A DNA stretch of 64,000 bases, taken from the NCBI GenBank assembly GCA_934149075.1, contig CAKPDR010000002.1, forward strand, positions 99,148 to 163,147, given 5' to 3'. Source of the DNA: an uncultured Clostridia bacterium. Lineage in GTDB: Bacteria > Bacillota > Clostridia > TANB77 > CAG-508. Below are positions 43,191-51,736 of the stretch, piece after piece (the first letter of the stretch is position 1; each line of letters opens with the position of its first letter). The position numbers were made by a program, and so were the translations under genes. The notes below the pieces were generated by a model, which ran no database searches, had not been told where the DNA came from, and saw only the letters and a list, made by a program, of their open reading frames with translations.

Positions 43191-44516
43191 TTATGCTGTT
43201 TCTTTTTGTTCAACAGCAATTCTTTCACTTCTAACTTTTTTAACTTTATTAGGATTTTCTATAATTCTTGGTTCTTGATTATTTAAAACAGTTTCTTTTG
43301 TAACAATACACTGTTCAATCTTTTCATTAGAAGGAATATCAAACATGATATCTCTCATAATCTCTTCTATTATAGAACGTAATCCTCTCGCACCAGTTTT
43401 TCTCTCAATTGCCTTATCAACGATTGCCTCTAGTGCTTCATGCTCAAATATCAATTCTACATCATCCATTTGTAATAATTTTTTGTATTGTTTTACTAAT
43501 GCATTTTTTGGTTCTGTAGTAATCTTAATTAAAGCATCTCTGTCCAATTCTCTTAATGTTGCTATAATTGGCAATCTTCCTATAAACTCTGGAATCATAC
43601 CAAATTTTAATAAATCTTGTGGTAATATTTGTTCAAATACTTTGTATCTATCAATATCTTTTTTGCTTTCAATGTCAGCTCCAAATCCCATTGATTTTTT
43701 ACCAATTCTATCTTTGATAATATTTTCAAGTCCTTCAAAAGCACCACCACAAATAAATAATATATTTGATGTATTTATTTGCAATAATTCTTGTTGTGGA
43801 TGTTTTCTTCCTCCTTGTGGTGGAACAGAAGCAACTGTACCTTCTACAATTTTCAATAAGGCTTGCTGTACACCTTCTCCACTGACATCTCTTGTTATAG
43901 AAGGATTTTCAGATTTTCTTGTTATCTTATCAATCTCATCTATATAAATTATTCCTTTTTCAGCTTTTTCTATATCGCCATCAGCAGCTTGAATCAATTT
44001 TAAAAGAATATTTTCAACATCTTCTCCTACATATCCAGCCTCTGTAAGTGTTGTAGCATCAGCAATTGCAAATGGTACATTTAATATTTTTGCAAGTGTA
44101 CTTGCTAATAATGTTTTTCCACAACCTGTAGGACCTAATAATAAAATATTACTTTTTTGTATTTCTACATCATCATCATCTTTTTCATGTTTAGCCATCA
44201 TTTCTTCTTCATTTGCTATTCTTTTATAATGGTTATATACAGCAACTGACAATGTTTTTTTAGCTTCATCTTGCCCAATTACATATTGGTCTAGTATTCC
44301 CTTTATTTCTTTAGGACTTGGTATCTTATCTAATCCAGCTAAAGTGTAAGCATCATCATCTTCATCATAAAATTCACTTTCGATAATTTCATTACATAAT
44401 CCTATACATTCATTACAAATGTATACTCCAGGACCTGCAACAATTTTCTTTACACTTTCTTGTGTTTTACCACAAAATGAACATTTTACACCTTTTGGCG
44501 TATCATTTCTTGCCAT
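43191..44516 (-). CDS. clpX: ATP-dependent Clp protease ATPase subunit ClpX
   Basis: 441 residues. An N-terminal four-Cys zinc domain (CSFCGK ... CNECIGLC), Walker A LLLGPTGCGKTLLAS, pore loop GYVGEDVEN, Walker B GIIYIDEIDKI, and the sensor 2 region GARGLRSIIEE. It unfolds tagged substrates and feeds them to ClpP, whose gene is 75 bases upstream in the same orientation. Complete and canonical. Confidence 0.98.
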   Translation of the reverse strand: MARNDTPKGVKCSFCGKTQESVKKIVAGPGVYICNECIGLCNEIIESEFYDEDDDAYTLAGLDKIPSPKEIKGILDQYVIGQDEAKKTLSVAVYNHYKRIANEEEMMAKHEKDDDDVEIQKSNILLLGPTGCGKTLLASTLAKILNVPFAIADATTLTEAGYVGEDVENILLKLIQAADGDIEKAEKGIIYIDEIDKITRKSENPSITRDVSGEGVQQALLKIVEGTVASVPPQGGRKHPQQELLQINTSNILFICGGAFEGLENIIKDRIGKKSMGFGADIESKKDIDRYKVFEQILPQDLLKFGMIPEFIGRLPIIATLRELDRDALIKITTEPKNALVKQYKKLLQMDDVELIFEHEALEAIVDKAIERKTGARGLRSIIEEIMRDIMFDIPSNEKIEQCIVTKETVLNNQEPRIIENPNKVKKVRSERIAVEQKETA

Positions 44517-44591
44517 CTATATTTCTCCTTTTCTTATTTTATCAAATTCTAATAACTCTATTAATGTGCATTAAATTTAATATTATTAGAA

Positions 44592-45203
44592 TTAAATTCT
44601 TTTGTCCATAATTCCATCAATAAGACCATACTCTAAAGCCTCTTGTGCTGTCATATAGTGGTCTCTTTCAGTATCTCTTTCAATTGTTTCTATAGATTGA
44701 CCTGTTTTTTCACTTAACAATTTATTTAATTTTTCTCTTGTTCTTATCATATGGTCAGCATGAATCTTAATTTCTGTAGCTTGACCAGATATTCCTCCAC
44801 CTTGACCACCAATTAATGGTTGATGTATTAATATTTCTGAATTTGGTGTAGCATATCTTTTTCCTTTTTCACCATTAGCTAGTAATACTGCTCCAAAACT
44901 AGCTGCCAAACCAACACATATTGTTGAAACAGGACATTTGATATAATTCATTGTATCAACAATTCCCATTCCATCAGTAATAGAACCTCCAGGTGAATTA
45001 ATATATAAAAATATTTCTTTATCTGGGTCTTCAGACTCTAAAAATAATAATTGTGCAATTATTAAGCTTGCAGATGTTGGATTTACATCTTCTCCTAAAA
45101 ATATTATTCTATCTTTCAATAATCTTGAGAAAATATCATAAGACCTTTCTCCTTTACTTGTTTGTTCAATTACATATGGTACTAAACTATCTCTTTCTAT
45201 CAT
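44592..45203 (-). CDS. clpP: ATP-dependent Clp protease proteolytic subunit ClpP
   Basis: 203 residues. Catalytic Ser in GLAASFGAVLLANG, His in EILIHQPLIGGQGG, and Asp in TERDHYMT. The N-terminal region (MIERDSLVPYVIEQTSKGERSYDIFSRLLKDRIIFLG) is typical. It forms the tetradecameric chamber loaded by ClpX. The upstream gap to tig holds repeats of the 41-bp family. Confidence 0.98.
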   Translation of the reverse strand: MIERDSLVPYVIEQTSKGERSYDIFSRLLKDRIIFLGEDVNPTSASLIIAQLLFLESEDPDKEIFLYINSPGGSITDGMGIVDTMNYIKCPVSTICVGLAASFGAVLLANGEKGKRYATPNSEILIHQPLIGGQGGGISGQATEIKIHADHMIRTREKLNKLLSEKTGQSIETIERDTERDHYMTAQEALEYGLIDGIMDKRI

Positions 45204-45227
45204 ACTTTATCCTCCTTATACATTTGG

Positions 45228-45338
45228 GATCGGTTCTATTTTGTCCCATTTTGATTTTGGTACAATTGGAACCGGTTCTGTTTTGTCCCATTTTGATTTT
45301 GGGACATTTAGGACCGGGTACATTTTGTTCCATTTATA
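45228..45338. repeat. 41-bp repeat family, three units between tig and clpP
   Basis: GGATCGGTTCTATTTTGTCCC, then GGAACCGGTTCTGTTTTGTC, then a variant GGACCGGGTACATTTTG, spaced 41 bases apart with ATTTTGATTTTGGGACA-type links. Confidence 0.9.
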
Positions 45339-45344
45339 CATAAA

Positions 45345-45390
45345 TAAAAGGACGCAAATTAATCCGTTTTACAATTTGCCCCCTTTTAGC
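45345..45390 (-). terminator. Terminator of tig
   Basis: On the minus strand AAAGG(GGG)CAAATT pairs with AATTTG(CG)TCCTTT, followed by TATTTAT, just past the tig stop. Confidence 0.6.
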
Positions 45391-45392
45391 TA

Positions 45393-46718
45393 TTATTTCT
45401 TGCTAGTTGTTGTTTTTTTAGTTTCTTTTTTCTTTTCTGCGAATTTTGCATTTGCTACTATGAATTCTAATGCTTTCTCTGATTTGATTCCTTCTTCTAA
45501 GTAATTCTTTAAATTTTCGTTTTTACTTAGTTCTTCTACATCTTTTCCATAGCTTTTAGCCATTTCTTCCATTTTTGCTTTTATTTCGTCTTCGCTTGCT
45601 TCAATTTTTTCTGCCTTTATTATAGCTTCTAACACAAGTCTTGATTTTATTGCTTCTATAGCTTGTGGCTCATATTCTTTTCTTATTTCTTCTTCAGTCT
45701 TACCTAACATTTTTAGGTATTGCTCTAAATTTAATCCTTGATATGCAAGTCTTTGTTCAAAGTCTTTTAACATATTGTCTACTTCTAATTCAATCATTCC
45801 TGATGGAACATCTAATTTTGAATCTTCACATACAGCCTTGATTGCTGCATCTTCTGTTTCATATTTTGCTCTTTGTTCATTATTTTTTGTTAATTTTTCT
45901 TTGATACTTTTCTTTAATTCTTCAAGTGTATCAAATTCGCTAACATCTTTAGCAAAGTCATCATCTAATTCTGGTAATTCTTTTTTCTTTATTTCATGTA
46001 ATTTTACTTTAAATGTTGCATCTTTTCCTGCTAAATCTTTTGAGAAATATTCTTTTGGGAATGTTACTTTTATTTCTTTTTCTCCGTCAATCTCCATTCC
46101 TACTAATTGTTCTTCAAATCCTGGAATGAATGCTCCACTTCCTATTTCTAATTCATGACCTTCTGCTTTTCCACCTTCAAATGCAACTCCATCAACAAAT
46201 CCTTCAAAATCGATTGTTGCTGTATCACCATTTTCTAATGGTCTGTCATCAACTGTTATTAATCTTGAATTGTGTTCTTGCATATGTCCTAATTCATGGT
46301 CAATAGCCTTTTTGTCTACTTTATATTCTACTTTTTCAATTTCTACACCTTTATATTTTCCAAGCTTAACTTCTGGTTTTGTTTGTACTACTGCTGTGAA
46401 TATTAAGTCTTTTCCTTTTTCCATTTGAGGTATATCTACTTCAGGTCTGCTTACTGCTTCTATTTTATTTTCTTTTATAGCTTCATCATAGGCTTCAGTT
46501 GCAACTTCATTAAATGCATCTTCATAGAATATTTGCTCTCCATAATATTTTTCTACTATATTCATTGGTGCTTTTCCTTTTCTGAAACCTGGTATGTTAA
46601 AGTATTTTGCATTTTGAAAATATACTTTTTTCATAGCATTTTCAAATTTTTCTGCTTCTACTGTAATTTCTAATTTTACTTCATTTGCCTTTTCTGTTTT
46701 TTCTACTTTACAATTCAT
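45393..46718 (-). CDS. tig: Trigger factor
   Basis: 441 residues. The ribosome-binding tail has the signature GFRKGKAPM in YFNIPGFRKGKAPMNIVEKYYG. A FKBP-type domain follows (GDTATIDFEGFVDGVAFEGGKAEGHELEIGSGAFIPGFEEQLVGM), then helical arms ending in a Lys/Thr-rich tail (KKKETKKTTTSKK). It is the first chaperone met by nascent chains and has peptidyl-prolyl isomerase activity. Followed by clpP and clpX as in many Firmicutes. Confidence 0.97.
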   Translation of the reverse strand: MNCKVEKTEKANEVKLEITVEAEKFENAMKKVYFQNAKYFNIPGFRKGKAPMNIVEKYYGEQIFYEDAFNEVATEAYDEAIKENKIEAVSRPEVDIPQMEKGKDLIFTAVVQTKPEVKLGKYKGVEIEKVEYKVDKKAIDHELGHMQEHNSRLITVDDRPLENGDTATIDFEGFVDGVAFEGGKAEGHELEIGSGAFIPGFEEQLVGMEIDGEKEIKVTFPKEYFSKDLAGKDATFKVKLHEIKKKELPELDDDFAKDVSEFDTLEELKKSIKEKLTKNNEQRAKYETEDAAIKAVCEDSKLDVPSGMIELEVDNMLKDFEQRLAYQGLNLEQYLKMLGKTEEEIRKEYEPQAIEAIKSRLVLEAIIKAEKIEASEDEIKAKMEEMAKSYGKDVEELSKNENLKNYLEEGIKSEKALEFIVANAKFAEKKKETKKTTTSKK

Positions 46719-46787
46719 TATAATCTTCCTTTCTTGTCTTCTTATAGCTTTTATATTATATCACATATTTTCTATTTTGCAATACTT

Positions 46788-47693
46788 TTACTTTATAATA
46801 CTATAGAAATTTTCAAATTCAAACCCTTTATCTCTAAAATATTTAATAATTGTTGGCAATGCTTCTGCTGTTGCTTTCTTATTTCCGGCATCGTGCATTA
46901 ATACAACTACACTATTATGCTTTGGAACTGTTTTGTCTAGCTCTGCAATAAATTGCTCTGTAGTCTTTGCTCCTGCCGCATCTGAAGTTAGTGCATTCCA
47001 ATCAATATGCAAAATATCATTTTGGTCTAACAATTGCTTTGCTTGCTTTTTAACTTCTGCATACTTTCCTCCCCAGTATCCACCTGGGAATCTAAATAGA
47101 TGTGGATTGTAAGCCTGCTCTCCTATTGCATTTCTAATTGTTGTAACACTTTTGTTATATTCATCCAATACACTCTGTGGAGATGCATATATTTGTGAAT
47201 ATACATGAGAATATCCATGGCTCGCCAAATAATGTCCTTCTTGATATTCACGTTTTACAAGTTCTGGAGCAAGTTCCACTCTACTTCCTAACAAAAAGAA
47301 TGTTGCTTTTATATTTTCTTTTTTTAATGTATCCAACACTATTGGAGTTACATTTTCTGATGGTCCATCATCAAATGTTAGAAATACTCTTTTACTATCA
47401 GAATGATATATATTTTCTAGGTTATTTTTTCCTTCTTCTGTTAGTTGAGGCAACTTGGCTTTTTTTTCTGATTCTTTTTGTTCTTGTTTTTTGTGTTCTT
47501 CTCCTTCACCTTGCTGAATTCCTTGAAGTTGGTTTATTTGTTTTTCATATGATGTATAAATTTTTTGATATTTTGACTTTTTATTTAATTCTTTCATTAC
47601 TATTCCAAATATAATCACTAATATTAATATACATATTGCTATCATTATATTTCTTATATTTCTATATTTTCTTCTAATCGATATCAAATCCAT
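46788..47693 (-). CDS. Membrane-anchored polysaccharide deacetylase
   Basis: 301 residues: an N-terminal anchor helix (about 14-33), a coiled, Lys/Glu/Gln-rich linker, then the NodB domain with TFDDGPSENVTPIVLDTL (metal Asp), LASHGYSHV (His pair), FRFPGGYWGGKYAEV and a final VVLMHDAG. These enzymes remove acetyl groups from peptidoglycan N-acetylglucosamine or N-acetylmuramic acid. Located outside the membrane. It follows metG by 22 bases and may be co-transcribed with it. Confidence 0.92.
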   Translation of the reverse strand: MDLISIRRKYRNIRNIMIAICILILVIIFGIVMKELNKKSKYQKIYTSYEKQINQLQGIQQGEGEEHKKQEQKESEKKAKLPQLTEEGKNNLENIYHSDSKRVFLTFDDGPSENVTPIVLDTLKKENIKATFFLLGSRVELAPELVKREYQEGHYLASHGYSHVYSQIYASPQSVLDEYNKSVTTIRNAIGEQAYNPHLFRFPGGYWGGKYAEVKKQAKQLLDQNDILHIDWNALTSDAAGAKTTEQFIAELDKTVPKHNSVVVLMHDAGNKKATAEALPTIIKYFRDKGFEFENFYSIIK

Positions 47694-47715
47694 TTTTCCA
47701 CCTTTATCTTATAAT

Positions 47716-49272
47716 TTAGCTTCTTAAATATTCTAATTCCTCTTCAATATCTTTTCTCATAAATAGTGGTTCACCTTTTTCAATCACTTTGATGTCTTTT
47801 AGTTTATCATATTTATACAAGCTATCCCATGTTTGAAATTCTTCTGTTATTCCAATTTGATTTAATAAATTTTTAGCTGTTTTTTCCATAAAAGGTAATA
47901 AAATTATTCCTATTTTTCTAATATTTTCTATTAGATGATACATACTAGATTTAAGTTTTTCTGTTTCTTCATTTTTAGCAAGTTCCCATGGTCTAGTTTC
48001 ATCTATATATTTATTTGTTCTAGAAATCAATATCCATAACTCTTTTAAAGCATCCGCCATTTCATATTTTTCAATCCACTCTTCTATTTTTTTAACTTGA
48101 ATATTTGTAAATTCTTCAAATTCCTTATCTACTTCGTTTGATGTACCATTATATTCTGGCCCTTTACCAGCAAAGTATTTATTTACCATTGATACTGTTC
48201 TATTTACTAAATTTCCTAAGTCATTACATAAATCTGAATTATATCTTTCAATAAATCCTTCTGGTGTATATACTCCATCTTGAGATGTTTGCATCTCTCT
48301 TAATAAGAAGTATCTTGTTGCATCTAATCCATATCTGCTAATTAGTTTTTCTGGATATACAACATTTCCTTTTGATTTTGACATCTTTCCATCTTTCATC
48401 ATTATCCAATTATGAACTAATATTTTCTTTGGCAATGGCAAGTCTAATGCCATTAAGAATATTGGCCAATATATCAAATGGAATCTTGCTATATCTTTTC
48501 CTATTATCTGTAAGTCTGCTGGCCAGTATTTTTTGAATAGTTCATCATCTTCTTGTGTATAACCTAATGCAGTTAAATAATTTGTTAGTGCATCTAACCA
48601 TACATATACAACATGTTTTGGGTCTGATTCTACTTTTATTCCCCAATCAAATGATGTTCTTGTTACACACAAATCTTCAAGTCCTGGTTTTATAAAGTTA
48701 TTTATCATCTCTGTTTTTCTATATTCTGGTTGGATGAAATCTGGATGTTCATCATAATATTGTAGTAATTTGTCTGTATATTTTTTCATATTGAAGAAGT
48801 ATGCCTCTTCTTTCATTAATTTTACTTCTCTACCACAGTCAGGACACTTTCCATCAACTAATTGCGTTTCTGTAAAATATGTTTCACATGGCATACAATA
48901 CCACCCTTCATATTCTCCTTTGTATATATCACCTTTTTGTAAAAAGTATTCAAAGATTTTTTGAACAGCTTTTTTATGTCTTGGTTCTGTTGTTCTTATA
49001 AAATAGTCATAGCTTATATCCATTAATGCCCATAAGTCTTTTGCCATTTGAGCCATTTCATCTACATGCTCCTGTGGTGTTTTTCCATGTTCTTTTGCTA
49101 CTGTTTCTATTTTTTGTCCATGTTCATCTGTTCCTGTTAACATGAATGTATCATACCCTCTTAGTTTTTTATATCTTTTTACTGTGTCTGCTAATACTGT
49201 TGTGTATGCGTTTCCAATATGCAATTTTCCACTTGGATAATATATTGGTGTTGTTATATAAAATTTTTCCAT
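47716..49272 (-). CDS. metG: Methionyl-tRNA synthetase
   Basis: 518 residues, class I synthetase. The HIGH motif is in YYPSGKLHIGNAYTTVLAD, zinc knuckle CMPCETYF...CPDCGRE, and KMSKS in MKDGKMSKSKGNVV. The anticodon-binding helical domain follows. It lacks the C-terminal EMAP/dimer domain found in longer MetG. The upstream gap holds a hairpin element but no recognisable T-box or SAM leader. Confidence 0.97.
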   Translation of the reverse strand: MEKFYITTPIYYPSGKLHIGNAYTTVLADTVKRYKKLRGYDTFMLTGTDEHGQKIETVAKEHGKTPQEHVDEMAQMAKDLWALMDISYDYFIRTTEPRHKKAVQKIFEYFLQKGDIYKGEYEGWYCMPCETYFTETQLVDGKCPDCGREVKLMKEEAYFFNMKKYTDKLLQYYDEHPDFIQPEYRKTEMINNFIKPGLEDLCVTRTSFDWGIKVESDPKHVVYVWLDALTNYLTALGYTQEDDELFKKYWPADLQIIGKDIARFHLIYWPIFLMALDLPLPKKILVHNWIMMKDGKMSKSKGNVVYPEKLISRYGLDATRYFLLREMQTSQDGVYTPEGFIERYNSDLCNDLGNLVNRTVSMVNKYFAGKGPEYNGTSNEVDKEFEEFTNIQVKKIEEWIEKYEMADALKELWILISRTNKYIDETRPWELAKNEETEKLKSSMYHLIENIRKIGIILLPFMEKTAKNLLNQIGITEEFQTWDSLYKYDKLKDIKVIEKGEPLFMRKDIEEELEYLRS

Positions 49273-49291
49273 TCTTTCATCCTCCTTTGCC

Positions 49292-49417
49292 TGTTTGAAT
49301 TATAATAGCCATCTTACGTCGTTAAAATTTATTAAAAACGCAGTTACATATAACATATATGCGCCTTTGCTTTTTTAATAAATTCTGCCTAGCAATATAA
49401 CTATTCTAATTCAAACA
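49292..49417. repeat. 126-bp palindromic element upstream of metG
   Basis: TGTTTGAATTATAATAG (49292-49308) and CTATTCTAATTCAAACA (49401-49417) are inverted ends matching at 16 of 17 positions; inside, AAATTTATTAAAAA pairs with TTTTTTAATAAATT. It fills the metG-truB gap. Confidence 0.75.
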
Positions 49418-49448
49418 ATTAGTTTATTCTCAATTTTAATTGAATGCC

Positions 49449-50297
49449 TTATAATATTATATCTCTTTTAAGCAAATTATTTTTAATAGTTCCGATTCCA
49501 ATAAAATCTTTATTATTGTAAATTTTATATATGCCATCAGATAATGGCCAAGTCAATTGTACACCATTTAAAAATAATTGCAACCTTTTTTCATCTAAAT
49601 TAATAATTTCATTTTGTTTAAAAAATTCTTCTATTGTAATGCAAGTTTGTTTTTGCTCTAATTGTTCTATTGTAATTGCATCTTCAATTTTGAATTCTCC
49701 TACCTTAGTTCTTTTAAGTTCTTTCATATATCCCACTGTCCCTAGCTTTTCAGCTACTTCTTCACACAATGTTCTTATATATGTTCCTTTTGAACAAGAT
49801 ACTCTAAATTCAATTTGCTTATCTTTTTCATTAACATTTATTAAATCCATATTGTAAATTTCTATTTTTCTAGGTTCAATTTTAACTGTTTCACCTTTTC
49901 TTGCATATTCATACAATTTCTTTCCTTTTACCTTTATTGCAGAATACATTGGAGGTACTTGTTCTTGTTTGCCTTCAAAAGTTTTTAGAACTTTTTCTAG
50001 AAATTTAATATCAAAACAATTACTTGGAACAGTTTTTGTTTCTATTATATTTCCTTCTACATCAGCTGTATCAGTCTTTTCTCCTAGTTTTAAAACTGCT
50101 TCATATGTTTTATCGTGATTAATTATGTATTTGGAAATTTGTGTTCCTTTTCCTACAAGTAATGGTAATACCCCAGTTGCGTTTGGGTCTAGAGTTCCTG
50201 TATGTCCAACTTTTTCATTTAATACTTTTTTAGCTTTATTTACTATATCATGCGAAGTATATTTTTTAGGTTTATTTATTATTATTATACCATCCAT
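49449..50297 (-). CDS. truB: tRNA pseudouridine(55) synthase
   Basis: 282 residues. Active-site Asp in GHTGTLDPNATGVLPLLVGKGTQ, then KTYEAVLKLGEKTDTADVEG, and the RVSCSKGTYIRTLCEEVAEKLG motif. Makes pseudouridine 55 in the T-loop. It begins 1 base after nrnA, the end of the nusA-infB operon. Complete. Confidence 0.97.
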   Translation of the reverse strand: MDGIIIINKPKKYTSHDIVNKAKKVLNEKVGHTGTLDPNATGVLPLLVGKGTQISKYIINHDKTYEAVLKLGEKTDTADVEGNIIETKTVPSNCFDIKFLEKVLKTFEGKQEQVPPMYSAIKVKGKKLYEYARKGETVKIEPRKIEIYNMDLINVNEKDKQIEFRVSCSKGTYIRTLCEEVAEKLGTVGYMKELKRTKVGEFKIEDAITIEQLEQKQTCITIEEFFKQNEIINLDEKRLQLFLNGVQLTWPLSDGIYKIYNNKDFIGIGTIKNNLLKRDIIL

Positions 50298-50298
50298 T

Positions 50299-51258
50299 TT
50301 ACTTTTTTAATCCTTGTTTTGCAGCATTTATTATTTTTGCTTTTGCTTGTTCAAGAGTTCCACTAACAAAACAACCTGCGGCTCCTCTATGTCCGCCTCC
50401 TCCAAGCATCATGCATATATCTGACACATTTATAGTTTCATGAGAACGTAAAGATGCTTTATATCCATTTGCTCCTTCTTTTTCTTTTAATAAAACAGCA
50501 ATTTCTACACCTTGGATGTCTCTGATTATTTCTACTAATCCTTCATCATCCCCCATTTCAGCACCTACATTTTCGTAATCTTCTGTTGTTAAATATGCAA
50601 ATGAGATTCTACCATCCTCAAAAAATTCTAATCTGTCATATGTAATCTTTTCTAATTCGCAATGTGCCTTACTTTTATTTCTTAAAGATATTCTACAAAT
50701 ATCTTTAAGTTTAGCACCCTTTCTTACTAATTCAGCAGCAAATTCAAAAGTTTCTGAAGTTACGCCTCCCCATTGGAATCCACCAGTATCAGTTACAATA
50801 CCTGTTAAGATACATGTTGCTATTTCTGGTGTAATTTGAATTCCATAATACTCAATCAACGCAATTAGCACTTGACAGCAAGCTGGTGCTACAGGGTCAA
50901 CATAGTTTAAATCTGCAAACATTGCATTTACCGAATGGTGGTCTATTTCTACCGTTCTTTTAGCAGTCTCAAAATATTCATTACCACCAGCCAATCTCTT
51001 TAAATCTGTACAATCAACTGATATAGCTAAATCATATGGTTCATCTTTTCCTTTTTTCATAATTCTTTCTGAACCTGGTAAAAACTCAAATATTTTAGAA
51101 TACTCTGGAATTACAACATCTACTTTTTTTCCTAATTGACCAATAGCATGCATCATTGATAGAGAGCTAGCTACAGCATCTCCATCAGGTGACTCATGTG
51201 ACAAAACTACAATTGTTTCTGCTTTTTTTATTTCTTCTAATATATCATCTAATGTCAT
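50299..51258 (-). CDS. nrnA: DHH/DHHA1-family oligoribonuclease (NrnA-like)
   Basis: 319 residues. Metal motifs: SHESPDGDAVASSLSM, VDCTDL, IDHHSVN (DHH), and the DHHA1 end MMLGGGGHRGAAGCF. It degrades nanoRNA and pAp. It starts 1 base inside the rbfA stop, and is placed between rbfA and truB as in Bacillota. Confidence 0.95.
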   Translation of the reverse strand: MTLDDILEEIKKAETIVVLSHESPDGDAVASSLSMMHAIGQLGKKVDVVIPEYSKIFEFLPGSERIMKKGKDEPYDLAISVDCTDLKRLAGGNEYFETAKRTVEIDHHSVNAMFADLNYVDPVAPACCQVLIALIEYYGIQITPEIATCILTGIVTDTGGFQWGGVTSETFEFAAELVRKGAKLKDICRISLRNKSKAHCELEKITYDRLEFFEDGRISFAYLTTEDYENVGAEMGDDEGLVEIIRDIQGVEIAVLLKEKEGANGYKASLRSHETINVSDICMMLGGGGHRGAAGCFVSGTLEQAKAKIINAAKQGLKK

Positions 51259-51632
51259 TATTCGTTATTTCCTCCATTATTTTTATCTTTCATAATATCA
51301 TTTAAAATACTATCTATTCTAGCTCCATACTCTAAAGACTCATCTAATTCAAACACTAACTCTGGAGTATTTCTTAAATTAATTCTTTTAGCTAATTCTG
51401 AGCGTAAATATCCAGAAGATTTTTTCAAACCAGCTAAAGTTTCTTTAACATTTTTGGAATTTAAAATACTCACAGATACCTTAGCATATTTTAAATCTGG
51501 TGTAACTTTCACTCTAGTAACACTAATCATACCAGTCACACTAGGTTCTTTTAAATCATAACTAATTATTTGACTAAGTTCTTTTCTAAATTCCTCATCA
51601 ATTCTTCCTTGACGATTATTATTTTTAGGCAT
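51258..51632 (-). CDS. rbfA: Ribosome-binding factor A
   Basis: Start set at MPKNNNRQGRIDEEF (51632), since AAAGGAG precedes the ATG. 124 residues with the KH-like pattern LSQIISYDLKEPSVTGMISVTRVKVTPDLKYAKVSVSIL and LRNTPELVFELDESLEYGARI. Assists 16S rRNA 5'-end maturation of the 30S subunit. The stop overlaps the nrnA start by one base. Confidence 0.96.
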   Translation of the reverse strand: MPKNNNRQGRIDEEFRKELSQIISYDLKEPSVTGMISVTRVKVTPDLKYAKVSVSILNSKNVKETLAGLKKSSGYLRSELAKRINLRNTPELVFELDESLEYGARIDSILNDIMKDKNNGGNNE

Positions 51633-51651
51633 CTTTAACTCCTTTCTGAAC

Positions 51652-51728
51652 ATTCGGGACAATTGGGACCGGTTCTGTTTTGTCCCGTTTATAATTTGGC
51701 CATTTGGAACCGGTTCTATTTTGTCCCA
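51652..51728. repeat. 41-bp repeat family inside the infB-rbfA operon gap
   Basis: GGGACAATTGGGACCGGTTC...TTTTGTCCC followed by TTTGGAACCGGTTCTATTTTG. It is transcribed as part of the operon. Confidence 0.9.
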
Positions 51729-51736
51729 TTTAATTT

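Noticed and set aside
49273..49448. T-box or SAM riboswitch upstream of metG
   Set aside because: No T-box AGGGTGG core, specifier loop or SAM-box motif could be found; the structure is a palindromic element.
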